Below, one piece after another: positions 16,241 to 25,438 of a DNA stretch of 47,993 nucleotides. This DNA comes from CAZJOD01 sp964547525. Lineage in GTDB: Bacteria; Bacillota; Clostridia; JAAYHZ01. The stretch's first letter is position 1. Every line of letters begins with the position of its first letter. The position numbers were made by a program, and so were the translations under genes. The DNA lies in contig CAZJOD010000006.1 of the NCBI GenBank assembly GCA_964547525.1, forward strand, positions 1 to 47,993, written 5' to 3'. The notes under the pieces were generated by a model, which had not been told where the DNA came from, ran no database searches, and saw only the letters and a program-made list of their open reading frames with translations.

Positions 16241-18736
16241 TTATATAAACAGGTTTGTGTCGGAACCCTCGGCGGCGCTTAAATATGATGCCGCTCCGGC
16301 ATATTCGATCCCGTCAATCAGTTCTTCTTTTTGGATGCCCATAACATCCATTGACATGGTACATGCAATCATCTTAACACCGTTTGCTTTAGCATTTTCA
16401 ATCAATTGATCCAATGAAGTTACATTTTTCTTTTTCATTATACCTTTCATCATTTTCGAACCCATACCCATCATATTAAGATTAGATAATCCCAGTTTGT
16501 TAGCTCCTCTTGGCATCATAAAACCGAACATATTTTCCATAAATGTTTTCTTAACATATATTTTCTCATTTTTTCTTAATATATTGAGCCCCCAGAAAGT
16601 GAAAAACATTGTTACCTTACGTCCCATCGCAGCCGCTGCGTTTGCCAGAATAAAACCCGCCATAGCTCTATCTAAATCTCCTGAAAAAAGAATAAAAGTT
16701 TTATCGTTTGTTTGGTTTGCTTGTTGACCGGTACAATCATCGTTTTCACACCCTTTTTTAATAAGCACTACAAATGACTTGTCAAGTTTTTCGCCGGCTA
16801 TATACGTATTTTTTGTTCTTGCACACCAAGACACCGCATCGGCGAAAAAACCCGGATCTGTGGATGTAATTTTTATAACGTCACCTTTATCCGCTTTTTG
16901 TATGGCTTCGTAAAGCTTCATTACCGGTCCCGGGCATTGAAGTCCGCAAGCATCGACTTCGATAGTATTAAATGTTTCTTTTATATATGATAAATCGTTC
17001 GCCTTTTTTTTATCTTGATTCAAACTAATATTCATAAAGGTATCCTCTCCGTCTTTCTTAACACGATCAGTATAATCACCGGTTATAATCTTATACGATG
17101 TATACCCGCCGGCAAGATTATAAATTTTTTCAAATCCGGTTTGTTTTAATATCCTATAAGCTACATATGAACGTATACCTACTGCACAATGGACTACATA
17201 TTCTTTAGTCTTATCCAATTCACCCAATCTTTTTCTAAGGTTATCTACCGGTATACCAATACTGCCTTCTATAAAACCCATCGATCTTTCTTCCGGAGTT
17301 CTTACATCAAGTATAAGAGGTTTTGGATCCATGTTTATCAGTTCATTTACCGTAATGTATTCAACAGTTTCCGATAAAATATTTTCAGCTGAAAATCCTG
17401 CCATATTTACCGGATCCTTTGCAGAAGAGTAAGGTGGTGCGTAACAAAGATCCAATTCTTCAAGATCATAAATTGTACCGTTAAAACGCAATGCCGTTGC
17501 AATGACGTCTATACGTTTATCAACGCCTTCATAACCTACGCTTTGTGCACCGAGTACTTTTCCCTCTTTATCAAATATTAGCTTAAGCATTAAAGGCAGC
17601 CCGCCGGGATAATAACCGGCATGTGACAAAGGATGTATTATAGTGACATGATAATCGGAATGCAACTTTTTACCGTCTCTTATCAATTGCTTTTCATTTA
17701 ATCCGGTACATGCCACTGTAAGATCGAATATTTTAGCAACCGATGAACCTAAAGAGCCTTTATACCTTCTGTTTAGCCCGGATATGTTGTCCGCGGCTAA
17801 ACGTCCCATTTTATTCGCCGGTCCCGCCAAAGGTATTATCATGCTTTTATCTTTACTGACATAATGGAAAGTCTCTACTACATCGCCGACTGCATATATG
17901 TTGTTATCTGAGGTGCGCATCGTTTCATCGGTTATTATTCCACCTGATTGACTTACATTAAGCCCGCAGTTTTTTGCAAGTTCACTGTTAGGTTTTATGC
18001 CGATACATAGAATAACCATATCCGTATCTAAGATTCTACCGCTTTTGAGAGTTACCGCCACACCGTTTTCAATGTCTTTAAATGTGTCTACACCGTCATT
18101 TAAAATTAATCGGACACCTTTATCCACAAGGTGTTTGTGAACTATCTGAGCGCTGTCAAAGTCAATAGGAGGCATGACTTGATCCATCATCTCCACCAAT
18201 GTAACATTTATACCGGCTTCTTTTAAATTCTCCACCATTTCCAATCCAATGAATCCGCCTCCTACGACCAAAGCGTCTTCAGGTGATTTTTCTTTGATTG
18301 TTTCTATTATGGCATCCATGTCATTCATATTCCATAAAGTCATTATCTTAGGACTATCTATGCCGGGAATGGGTGGTTTCACAGGGGAAGAACCCGGAGA
18401 TAATACAAGCACATCGTAATTTTCAACATAATTTTCGTTTTTATTTAAATCTTTTACCGTTATTAGCTTTTTTTCACGATCAATAGATAAGACTTCATTT
18501 TTTATTCTTACGTCAACATTGAATCTTTCCTTAAAACTTTGTGGAGTCTGTAATAATAAAGACTCCCTTTTTGTAATAATACCTCCGATATGATACGGGA
18601 GCCCGCAATTTGCAAATGATATATAGTTTCCACGCTCGAACATTATAATTTCAGCGGACTCATCCAACCTTCTCAACCTGGCTGCGCAACTTGCACCACC
18701 GGCAACTCCGCCTACTATGAGTACCTTTTTAGACAT
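16241..18736 (-). CDS. CoA-disulfide reductase-rhodanese-TusA-DsrE fusion
   Basis: This 831-residue protein joins four sulfur-handling modules. Residues 1-450 are a flavin-dependent CoA-disulfide reductase (VGGVAGGASCAARL, active Cys44 in FANCGLPYH, and YAPPYSSAKDP near 432). Residues 462-560 are a rhodanese with Cys517 in HCAVGIRSY. Residues 590-662 are TusA-like with C597 and C601 in CGLQCPGP. Residues 678-831 are a DsrE-like domain with Cys792. Such proteins reduce CoA persulfide or polysulfide and pass the sulfur along their own cysteines. The protein is cytosolic. A Crp/Fnr gene lies upstream on the same strand. All modules keep their key cysteines, so the protein should be active. Confidence 0.92.
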   Translation of the reverse strand: MSKKVLIVGGVAGGASCAARLRRLDESAEIIMFERGNYISFANCGLPYHIGGIITKRESLLLQTPQSFKERFNVDVRIKNEVLSIDREKKLITVKDLNKNENYVENYDVLVLSPGSSPVKPPIPGIDSPKIMTLWNMNDMDAIIETIKEKSPEDALVVGGGFIGLEMVENLKEAGINVTLVEMMDQVMPPIDFDSAQIVHKHLVDKGVRLILNDGVDTFKDIENGVAVTLKSGRILDTDMVILCIGIKPNSELAKNCGLNVSQSGGIITDETMRTSDNNIYAVGDVVETFHYVSKDKSMIIPLAGPANKMGRLAADNISGLNRRYKGSLGSSVAKIFDLTVACTGLNEKQLIRDGKKLHSDYHVTIIHPLSHAGYYPGGLPLMLKLIFDKEGKVLGAQSVGYEGVDKRIDVIATALRFNGTIYDLEELDLCYAPPYSSAKDPVNMAGFSAENILSETVEYITVNELINMDPKPLILDVRTPEERSMGFIEGSIGIPVDNLRKRLGELDKTKEYVVHCAVGIRSYVAYRILKQTGFEKIYNLAGGYTSYKIITGDYTDRVKKDGEDTFMNISLNQDKKKANDLSYIKETFNTIEVDACGLQCPGPVMKLYEAIQKADKGDVIKITSTDPGFFADAVSWCARTKNTYIAGEKLDKSFVVLIKKGCENDDCTGQQANQTNDKTFILFSGDLDRAMAGFILANAAAAMGRKVTMFFTFWGLNILRKNEKIYVKKTFMENMFGFMMPRGANKLGLSNLNMMGMGSKMMKGIMKKKNVTSLDQLIENAKANGVKMIACTMSMDVMGIQKEELIDGIEYAGAASYLSAAEGSDTNLFI

Positions 18737-18790
18737 AAACTATTACCTGCCTTTCGTATATATGCTCCTGATTATTATTTGTTTGATTTT

Positions 18791-18814
18791 CCTATTTGAT
18801 TTATGAAAAATAGG
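18791..18814. promoter_or_regulatory. Inverted repeat upstream of the CoA-disulfide reductase gene
   Basis: CCTATTT (18791-18797) and AAATAGG (18808-18814) are perfect inverted 7-mers with a 10-base spacer, about 55 bases upstream of the start codon. The spacing suits a dimeric regulator, plausibly the Crp/Fnr protein encoded next door, although the sequence is not the classical CRP or FNR site. Confidence 0.45.
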
Positions 18815-18869
18815 TATGTATCCGGCATATATAAGATAGCATATGGTTATGTTTAATTCTGTGACTTTG

Positions 18870-19505
18870 TTACATTCTTATCAAAGTTATAAAACCTCTT
18901 TTTTGTATTAACATACCTCTATCCGCCATTTTTTTTATTTGGCGGCTTATTACTTCACGACTTGTGCCAAGTTCTATCGCTATTTTTTCGTGTGTGGTTT
19001 TTACCAGGTTATTATCATCCGAATGCATTTCTAAATAGTTAAGAATCCGCTCTTCGATACCTGTGAAATTTACCATTTCTATTTTGTTTAGAGAAATAAT
19101 TAATTTTTCGGCTAAAGTATTAAACACATAAGTTTTAAAAGCTTTATCGGTATCTAGTAATAATTTAAAAATATCGGGTGGGATATCGGCGATTATGCAG
19201 TTTGTTTCGGCTTCCACCGAATATTCATACTCTAAATCTCCTAAAATACAAATTGCCGCAAGAACACATAATTCTCCCTTACCTATTTTGTATACGGTCA
19301 TTTCACGTCCGTTTTCAGAGACCCTGAACAGCCTTAAATTACCTTGTACTATAAGAGGAACTCCTTTGCAATTCCCATTGTCACCGAATATGATCATGCC
19401 AAGAGGGATCTTTTTAAACACAATGGAGTTTACCAGTATATCACTATTGTTTTTTTCCATTCTTGAAATAAAGTCAAATTTACTTAAAAGTTTGTATTTA
19501 TCCAT
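18870..19505 (-). CDS. Crp/Fnr family transcriptional regulator
   Basis: The 211-residue protein has an N-terminal cyclic-nucleotide-type beta-roll (about 10-125). Its C-terminal winged helix shows TTHEKIAIELGTSREVISRQ at about 165-185. There is no N-terminal cysteine cluster of the FNR type, so it probably senses something other than oxygen through Fe-S. It lies 133 bases upstream of the persulfide-handling fusion gene on the same strand. A role in sulfur or redox stress control of that gene is a reasonable inference. Confidence 0.85.
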   Translation of the reverse strand: MDKYKLLSKFDFISRMEKNNSDILVNSIVFKKIPLGMIIFGDNGNCKGVPLIVQGNLRLFRVSENGREMTVYKIGKGELCVLAAICILGDLEYEYSVEAETNCIIADIPPDIFKLLLDTDKAFKTYVFNTLAEKLIISLNKIEMVNFTGIEERILNYLEMHSDDNNLVKTTHEKIAIELGTSREVISRQIKKMADRGMLIQKRGFITLIRM

Positions 19506-19663
19506 AGTTTTGTCCTTGCCGACTCGCTATGAGTCCGAGTAGTTTTTAAATTGATTGAAATTACACAGGTGTTTTTATTATAGTATATGATATCACACAA
19601 TAGAAAAATATACAATATTTGTATGGTAAAGTATATTTATACTATGCTATAAACTGTATGATG

Positions 19664-20908
19664 TTAGGACTTTGTATATTTATATGAAAATGCCGTTAAA
19701 AGTATGCCGATGATAACCGTAACCAACCAAAAGTTTATTACTGTAGACCATCCTGTGGAACTTGCCAATAAACCGACTACCGTTGAAGATACTCCTGCCG
19801 CCACATAGGAACAAAAGTCCAAAAAACCTGCAGCTGATGAAGACCTATGATATTTTGTGTAATTCATAGGTATGACACCTAAAAGCATAGAATTAGCTCC
19901 GAACATGGAAGCTGAAATTCCACCGGTGATTATAACGGATAATAGAAGAGTCATATTTTTTGCAATTGCAAGTATGACTATCATTAAGGTGCATATTAAA
20001 TACATAATCAATATGGTGATTTTTTCTTTGTTATGCAACAGTTTATTTATGTGTCCCGCCAGTAGCAAACCTAAGAAATTTATTAACGGAATAATGATTA
20101 TAATTGAAGGTAGTGCGGAAATATCTATATTATTTCGCTCCATTATAAAAATGGGACCCCACATTGAAATACTTTCTTTTATAATACCTTGAGTCATACA
20201 AACACAAGCAATCAACCACAATCTTTTGCCAATCAGCAAGTCAATCATAGTAATTTTATTATAAGAATTTTGAAAAGAAGGATTATCACTTGATTCATTA
20301 ACATTTATTATTTTTGCCGTATGTAATTTTCTTGTTTTTAATAACCAAATAAAAGAATATAAGAATATAAATATACCCGGAACTATGAATGCAGGTCTCC
20401 ATCCTGCAGTAGCGGTGAGTCGACCGGACAGCCCCCATGCCAAAAGATATCCTACTGTCATTGAAGTACTTATTCCTACTGAAATTTTGCTTTTCATATT
20501 TTCCGGATACCAATCGGACAGTGTACGTACCATAGGTCCCCATAACATGGATTGAGCATACCCGTTTACCGTCCATATAACTAATAGCGGAATAAATCCC
20601 GATGACGAGCCGAATAAAATGTTGGAGGTACCTGTTACCAATAACCCCAGAAAGATCATTTTATAACCTGCGAAACGATCGCCCAAATTCCCGTTTATTA
20701 ATTGGCCGGTGGCATATATCCAAAAAAATACCGTACCCAGCAGACCGATTTGAGCTTTATTTATACCTAAAAAACTTTGAATGTCAGATGCCGCCACTGA
20801 CAAATTTATTCTGCCGAAATATATTGACGCATATGCTATCCAGCAAAGTATAAATACAATAGATTCTTTTTTTATTTTTGGGTGAATTTTTTTATGTATA
20901 AGTAACAT
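19664..20908 (-). CDS. MFS transporter, organophosphate:Pi antiporter-like
   Basis: The 414-residue, twelve-helix protein has OPA-family features in the first helices (YASIYFGRINLSVAASDI, GQLINGNLGDRFAGYKMI). In GlpT and UhpT the equivalent Tyr and Arg bind phosphorylated substrates. A hydrophilic loop near residues 195-220 separates the two six-helix halves. The likely cargo is a sugar phosphate or glycerol phosphate in exchange for phosphate. The start ATG has AAAGG about 12 bases upstream, a weak site. It is divergent from the small membrane protein at 21053, and its 3' end faces the Crp/Fnr gene start. Confidence 0.82.
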   Translation of the reverse strand: MLLIHKKIHPKIKKESIVFILCWIAYASIYFGRINLSVAASDIQSFLGINKAQIGLLGTVFFWIYATGQLINGNLGDRFAGYKMIFLGLLVTGTSNILFGSSSGFIPLLVIWTVNGYAQSMLWGPMVRTLSDWYPENMKSKISVGISTSMTVGYLLAWGLSGRLTATAGWRPAFIVPGIFIFLYSFIWLLKTRKLHTAKIINVNESSDNPSFQNSYNKITMIDLLIGKRLWLIACVCMTQGIIKESISMWGPIFIMERNNIDISALPSIIIIIPLINFLGLLLAGHINKLLHNKEKITILIMYLICTLMIVILAIAKNMTLLLSVIITGGISASMFGANSMLLGVIPMNYTKYHRSSSAAGFLDFCSYVAAGVSSTVVGLLASSTGWSTVINFWLVTVIIGILLTAFSYKYTKS

Positions 20909-20999
20909 ATTGTCACGGACCTTTCCTGCTAATTGTCATAAACATTCACAATTATAACAATCGTTGAATAATATTTCAATATACAACTGCATAATTCGT

Positions 21000-21018
21000 T
21001 ATGGTTTTGTAAACCATA
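21000..21018. promoter_or_regulatory. Short palindrome in the divergent control region
   Basis: TATGGTTT and AAACCATA form a perfect 8-bp inverted repeat around TGT, 35 bases before ATG 21053. It could be an operator for the divergent pair or a leader hairpin. Confidence 0.35.
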
Positions 21019-21052
21019 TTCTTATTCTTTAAACTTAAAACAGGAGGTAATA

Positions 21053-21616
21053 ATGCAAAGACTCGATCCAAAAAGTTTATATCGATATGATATAAACGAA
21101 AAAATATATTACATTGACATACACTTGGATTATTACAGAGATGTATACAGTACCTGGGATTATTCGCCAATGGTTAAAAGATCGATTGATGACGATTTAA
21201 TTGAATATTTAACCGATTGTTCGCTTGAAATACCGTATAAAAAAAAGATAGTTATTAATTTTAATCTTCCCTATAAAATAAAAGATATTGAACGTGAAAA
21301 GAAAAGTATAATGGCCATACATAACTATTTTACATACATTATCAGAAAAACCGGTCTCGAAAGAACAATACTTGTCAGAAATTCAGCATTATATTTTATT
21401 ATCGGTATTTCTCTTTTGATTTGTGCATTTGTTATACAAGCTAAAATCAAAGAAAATTCAATGCTACAAATTATTCCCGAGGGACTATTAATCGGTGCAT
21501 GGGTGGTTATGTGGGAAATTTTTTCGATTATATTTTTTCAGCTTAGTAAATTAAATAAAAAGTTAAGGCACTACAGGAGATTACAAGAAACTACCATAGT
21601 ATATGATTACAGGTAA
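21053..21616 (+). CDS. Conserved-looking membrane protein of unknown function
   Basis: The 187-residue protein has an unusually ordered, Tyr- and Asp-rich N-terminal half (YYIDIHLDYYRDVYSTWDYS, then DDDLIEYLTDCSLEIP). A helical stretch and two membrane helices (about 112-132 and 143-165) follow, then a basic tail (LNKKLRHYRRLQETT). AGGAGG stands at the correct distance before ATG 21053. The N-terminal part looks like a folded cytosolic domain rather than a linker. I do not recognise a named family. It is divergent from the OPA-like transporter and 184 bases upstream of the decarboxylase gene. Confidence 0.65.
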   Translation: MQRLDPKSLYRYDINEKIYYIDIHLDYYRDVYSTWDYSPMVKRSIDDDLIEYLTDCSLEIPYKKKIVINFNLPYKIKDIEREKKSIMAIHNYFTYIIRKTGLERTILVRNSALYFIIGISLLICAFVIQAKIKENSMLQIIPEGLLIGAWVVMWEIFSIIFFQLSKLNKKLRHYRRLQETTIVYDYR

Positions 21617-21800
21617 TGTGCTTAATAACCTATATAATGCTAAGCTCTCACTAATTTACCATTAATATCATACAATAAAATGACAATAATATTAATGCAT
21701 ATACAAAGATTGAAAGCAAAGAGGTAATATATTTTTGTTTGCTTTATTTTACTACATATTTAACTGACTTGAATTGTGTATTTAGGAAAGGAGAATATAA

Positions 21801-23252
21801 TTGGATATACGGTTAAATCATGATCATACACCATTGTTTACGGCATTAACCGAGCATAGCGGTAAGAAATCTATCCATATGGATGTTCCGGGTCATAAAC
21901 AAGGAGCAGGATCTTTGGAACTTACAGACTATTTCGGTGAACGTATGTTACGTGCCGACATAAATTCTATGTACGGAATGGATAACTTACTTAACCCTCA
22001 GGGTGTAATACGAGATGCGGAGATATTAGCGGCGGATTTATTTAAAGCCGATGCGGCGTTTTTTATGGTTAACGGTACCACATCGGCAATACAAACCATG
22101 ATATTGGCAGCATGCCGTCCGGGGGATAAAATTATAATCCCGAGAAATGTCCATAAATCTATTATAAACGCAATGATTATTTCAGGAGCTTTTCCGGTTT
22201 ATGTACAACCTAAATTTTCATATAAACTGGGACTTACTTTGGGTGTAACCGAACAAGATTATATAAAAGCGATAAATGATAATAAAGATGCAAAAGCGGT
22301 TTTGATAATAAACCCCACATATTACGGGTTCGTATGTGATGTAGCGGAAGTTGCCAAAGAAGCTCATAAATACGATATGTCGGTATTAGCCGATGAAGCG
22401 CACGGTACACATTTTTATTTTCACCCGGATCTTCCCTCAGGCTCTATTGAGGCAGGTGCCGATATGGCAGGTTTAAGCGTTCATAAGACAGGCGGATCTT
22501 TAACCCAAAGCTCTATACTTTTACTCAAAGAAAGGTATTTTAGCAAAAATTATATAAAATCCGTATCAAACATTACTCAAACAACCAGTGCTTCATATCT
22601 TCTTATGGCTTCTTTGGATGTTGCAAGAAAACAATTGGCAAAAAACGGTCGGAAGATGTATCAAAAAGTAATCGATATTGCTGAGGAAATTCGCTACAAA
22701 GTAGGACTTATTCCGGGATATGTACCTGTAACCCATGTAACGGATGATGTAGGTATGTACGGATATGATTCCACAAAAGTTGTTTTTAATATTAAGCGAT
22801 TGGATATTACCGGTATCCATATGTTTGATATATTGGCATCGGAATATGACATATACGCGGAATTCGGAGACTCGGAAAATATCTTATTTATCCCCGGGAT
22901 AGGTTCTTCATTTGATGAGATCCCTGTAATGGTTAATGCGTTATCACTAATAAGTAAGAAATACTCGACACGTCAAAAGCAATTATTTTTTAAACCATGG
23001 TGTAATGTAAACCTTATTTATTCACCAAGAGAAGCTTTTTATATGCCAAAAAAAAGGATTCTTTTTAAAGAGGCGATAGGACGGGTAAGTGCCGAATTTG
23101 TTATGTTTTATCCCCCGGGTATACCTATATTGGCCCCGGGTGAATTGATAACTCAAGAAGCTTATGAATATATTCGCCTTCTAGTTGAAGAGAATGCCGC
23201 TATAACAGGTATAGAAGATTCCACGGCTCAAACCGTTCTAATAGTAGAATAG
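21801..23252 (+). CDS. Orn/Lys/Arg decarboxylase family PLP enzyme
   Basis: The 483-residue protein starts at TTG 21801 behind GGAAAGGAG (21785-21793). It has the family N-terminus (HMDVPGHKQGAG), the large PLP domain with FFMVNGTTSAIQTMILA and ADEAHGTHF, and the Schiff-base lysine in SVHKTGGSLTQSS. It is of the short form, lacking the N-terminal response-regulator-like wing of enteric inducible decarboxylases, as in Bacillus SpeA/YaaO-type enzymes. The reaction is probably decarboxylation of arginine, lysine or ornithine to a polyamine or diamine. No polyamine genes lie beside it, so the substrate is not fixed by context. Confidence 0.88.
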   Translation: MDIRLNHDHTPLFTALTEHSGKKSIHMDVPGHKQGAGSLELTDYFGERMLRADINSMYGMDNLLNPQGVIRDAEILAADLFKADAAFFMVNGTTSAIQTMILAACRPGDKIIIPRNVHKSIINAMIISGAFPVYVQPKFSYKLGLTLGVTEQDYIKAINDNKDAKAVLIINPTYYGFVCDVAEVAKEAHKYDMSVLADEAHGTHFYFHPDLPSGSIEAGADMAGLSVHKTGGSLTQSSILLLKERYFSKNYIKSVSNITQTTSASYLLMASLDVARKQLAKNGRKMYQKVIDIAEEIRYKVGLIPGYVPVTHVTDDVGMYGYDSTKVVFNIKRLDITGIHMFDILASEYDIYAEFGDSENILFIPGIGSSFDEIPVMVNALSLISKKYSTRQKQLFFKPWCNVNLIYSPREAFYMPKKRILFKEAIGRVSAEFVMFYPPGIPILAPGELITQEAYEYIRLLVEENAAITGIEDSTAQTVLIVE

Positions 23253-23263
23253 AAATAGATTTT

Positions 23264-23294
23264 TTGACCAAATGTAGGTATCTAATGATATAAT
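23264..23294 (+). promoter_or_regulatory. Promoter of the UroD-like gene
   Basis: TATAAT at 23289-23294 is preceded by TG at 23286-23287 (extended -10). TTGACC at 23264-23269 may act as the -35 with a 19-base spacer. It lies 39 bases before the start codon. Confidence 0.55.
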
Positions 23295-23332
23295 AGTGTT
23301 GAATATTCACAGTAGACGGAGGTTTGGTCGAA

Positions 23333-24331
23333 ATGGATAACAGAGAACGGGTTATTGTCGCCATACAACATAAAGATACGGAAAAGATACCATATAATGT
23401 GGACTTTACAATTGAGGAAGCGGAAAAAATTATACGATATACTAAAAATCCAAAATTTTTAGAAACCATTGGGAATCATATGGATTCTGTTTCATGTACT
23501 GCAGGTTTTGATATTATAAAACCGGGGTTCGTAAAGGATTCGTTCGATGTAATATGGAACAGAACCGTCGATAGAGATATAGGCATTATAGATAAAATAA
23601 AAATACCTGTACCTGACAAAAAATTGATATGTCTACCGGAGCCTGATTCCGACATTGTAAATAGAAACATTACAGAGATGCTAAAACGTAAAAATAATAA
23701 TTTTAAGATAGCTAATATCGGTTTTTCTTTGTTTGAAAGAGCTTGGACCTTATGTGGAATGGAAAATCTATTAATGTGGATGGTTACAGATGCGGATTTC
23801 GTTCACACTCTACTGGATAAAATTTGTGATTATAATCTGAAAATTATAGAGCAAGCTGTAAAGTATCCTATAGACTGTTTTATGTTCGGAGACGATTGGG
23901 GACAGCAAAAAGGATTGATAACCGGCCCCGGGTATTGGAGAAAATTTATATTACCACGAATAAAAAAGATGTATGACGCTGTTAAAAAATCAGGTAAATT
24001 TATTGCACAACATTCATGCGGTGACATTTTAGAAATATTCCCCGATTTAATAGATGCAGGGTTGGATATATACCAAACATTTCAACCTGAGATCTATGAT
24101 ATTAAAAAAGTAAAAAAAGAATACGGTGCGAATTTAACATTCTGGGGTGGTATTAGTACACAAGCGTTTCTACCTTTCGCTTCACCTTTGGAAGTAAAGA
24201 TAAAGACTCGGGAAATAATGAACATATTAGGTAAAAGTGGGGGTTATATTGCAGCTCCCACACATGCAATGCCCAAAGACATACCTGAGGAGAATGTTAT
24301 TGCTCTAATTGAGGTTTTTCAAAATCAATGA
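23333..24331 (+). CDS. Uroporphyrinogen decarboxylase-like (MtaA/CmuA type) protein
   Basis: The protein has 332 residues from ATG 23333, which has GGAGG at 23318-23322. A TTG at 23324 overlaps that site too closely to be used. The UroD barrel shows FGDDWGQQKGLITGP, a zinc-site-like HSCGD and the closing APTHAMPKDIPEENV. Proteins of this branch are mostly methyltransferases acting on corrinoid proteins or CoM, not heme enzymes. No corrinoid-binding protein is visible nearby, apart from the distant QueG-like protein. The nucleoside hydrolase gene follows 21 bases later. The substrate is unknown; clostridial genomes often place such genes in sugar-catabolic clusters. Confidence 0.8.
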   Translation: MDNRERVIVAIQHKDTEKIPYNVDFTIEEAEKIIRYTKNPKFLETIGNHMDSVSCTAGFDIIKPGFVKDSFDVIWNRTVDRDIGIIDKIKIPVPDKKLICLPEPDSDIVNRNITEMLKRKNNNFKIANIGFSLFERAWTLCGMENLLMWMVTDADFVHTLLDKICDYNLKIIEQAVKYPIDCFMFGDDWGQQKGLITGPGYWRKFILPRIKKMYDAVKKSGKFIAQHSCGDILEIFPDLIDAGLDIYQTFQPEIYDIKKVKKEYGANLTFWGGISTQAFLPFASPLEVKIKTREIMNILGKSGGYIAAPTHAMPKDIPEENVIALIEVFQNQ

Positions 24332-24352
24332 CATATTATGGAGGATAAAGTT

Positions 24353-25270
24353 ATGCCAAATAATGAAACAATAATAAAAAAATTAAGTATGAAGCCGGAA
24401 GGCAAAATTAATATGGTATTAGATACCGATACTTTTAACGAGATAGACGATCAGTTCGCAGTATGTTACGCTATGTGCTCAAAGGACAAGCTCAACGTTA
24501 AAGCGTTATATGCGGCGCCATTTTACAATCAAATGTCAGAAAACCCTAAAGACGGTATGGAAAAAAGTTATGACGAGATTAAAAAGTTACTTAACAGTAT
24601 GGGAATGGAAAAAGATAATTTCGTATTTAAAGGATCTCACCGATATTTAGGAGATAAAAATGAACCATGTGACAGTCCTGCGGTTAGAGATTTGATACGA
24701 AAAGCAATGGAATCGGACGACGAAAATCCGTTGTATGTAGCGACTATCGGAGCGATTACAAATATTGCATCGGCAATTTTAATTGAACCTAAAATTATAG
24801 AAAAAATTATTGTAGTTTGGTTGGGAGGTCATTCCTATCAACATCCGCATACAAGGGAATTTAATATGTTTCAAGATAAGGAAGCCGCGAATGTTGTTTT
24901 TAACAGCTCGGTACCTTTAGTTCAGATACCATGTGCCGGTGTCGCATCTCACCTTATAACAACCTTATACGATCTGAAAGGTCACCTTGAGGGTAAAAAT
25001 AAAATGTGTGACAACTTGTTAAATATATATGAAGGTTGTTCAAAAAATCATTTTGGTTACGGGCGGGTAATTTGGGACATATCTACTATTGCATGGCTGA
25101 TTAATCCGAGTTGGGTCAGATGTGCCTTTGTTCATAGCCCGGTAGTGAATCCTAATGATAAATACAGCTTCGACCAAACACGCCCGTTGATAAGCTGTGC
25201 TTATGAGATTAATCGTAATGCTATTTTTACCGATATGTTTAATAGGTTTGTTAATTATGAAAAAGAATAA
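24353..25270 (+). CDS. Inosine-uridine-type nucleoside hydrolase
   Basis: The protein has 305 residues from ATG 24353, supported by GGAGG at 24340-24344. The calcium-site motif near the N-terminus (LDTDTFNEIDDQFA, with D24, D26, D32 and D33) is diagnostic. ATIGAITNIASAI and GGHSYQHPHTREFN provide the rest of the pocket. The family cleaves the N-glycosidic bond of nucleosides; some members act on other N-ribosides or pseudouridine-like compounds. It forms a short operon with the UroD-like gene. A composite repeat (25296-25362) follows its stop codon after 25 bases. Confidence 0.87.
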   Translation: MPNNETIIKKLSMKPEGKINMVLDTDTFNEIDDQFAVCYAMCSKDKLNVKALYAAPFYNQMSENPKDGMEKSYDEIKKLLNSMGMEKDNFVFKGSHRYLGDKNEPCDSPAVRDLIRKAMESDDENPLYVATIGAITNIASAILIEPKIIEKIIVVWLGGHSYQHPHTREFNMFQDKEAANVVFNSSVPLVQIPCAGVASHLITTLYDLKGHLEGKNKMCDNLLNIYEGCSKNHFGYGRVIWDISTIAWLINPSWVRCAFVHSPVVNPNDKYSFDQTRPLISCAYEINRNAIFTDMFNRFVNYEKE

Positions 25271-25295
25271 ATGAGTTAATATTGTGTTTTTTAGA

Positions 25296-25362
25296 CCTGC
25301 GGTCGCATCGAGCGTCCACGGGCCGGGATACATTTTTAAAATCAAGTTTTAAAAATGTATCC
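25296..25362 (-). repeat. Composite palindrome-hairpin repeat, copy 2 (inverted)
   Basis: The AT part (25326-25362) has perfect 16-bp arms (GGATACATTTTTAAAA and its complement) around TCAAG. The GC part (25296-25320) folds as CCTGCGG-T-CGC-ATCGA-GCG-T-CCACGGG. It is the same unit as at 9539 in reverse orientation, placed 25 bases after the nucleoside hydrolase stop codon. Confidence 0.75.
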
Positions 25363-25395
25363 AATTTAGTATTAAGTGTTTATAAATTTTTGGTT

Positions 25396-25426
25396 AGGAA
25401 GGAGAGAATCTCTAAACAAAGAGATT
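25396..25426 (+). promoter_or_regulatory. Ribosome site separated from its start codon by a hairpin
   Basis: AGGAAGGAG (25396-25404) is the only good ribosome site before ATG 25439, but 34 bases separate them. The 7-bp stem AATCTCT/AGAGATT (25407-25426) lies between. If it folds, the site comes within about 13 bases of the start. An ATG at 25427 reads only Met-Ala-stop. Confidence 0.5.
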
Positions 25427-25438
25427 ATGGCTTAAAAT

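Noticed and set aside
16167..16409. Plus-strand open frame across the end of the CoA-disulfide reductase gene
   Set aside because: It overlaps the terminator and the well-supported fusion gene, and its composition is that of an antisense shadow.
19541..19600. CRP-like site TGTGTGATATCATATA before the Crp/Fnr gene
   Set aside because: Only one half resembles the consensus; too weak to list as a site.
23324..23332. TTG start for the UroD-like gene
   Set aside because: It lies directly on the ribosome site; ATG 23333 has correct spacing.
25326..25362. Intrinsic terminator after the nucleoside hydrolase
   Set aside because: The palindrome is AT-rich without a following T-run in the plus direction; a repeat is the better description.
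25427..25435. Two-codon Met-Ala leader frame
   Set aside because: Too short to support as a gene; kept only as a comment on the leader structure.
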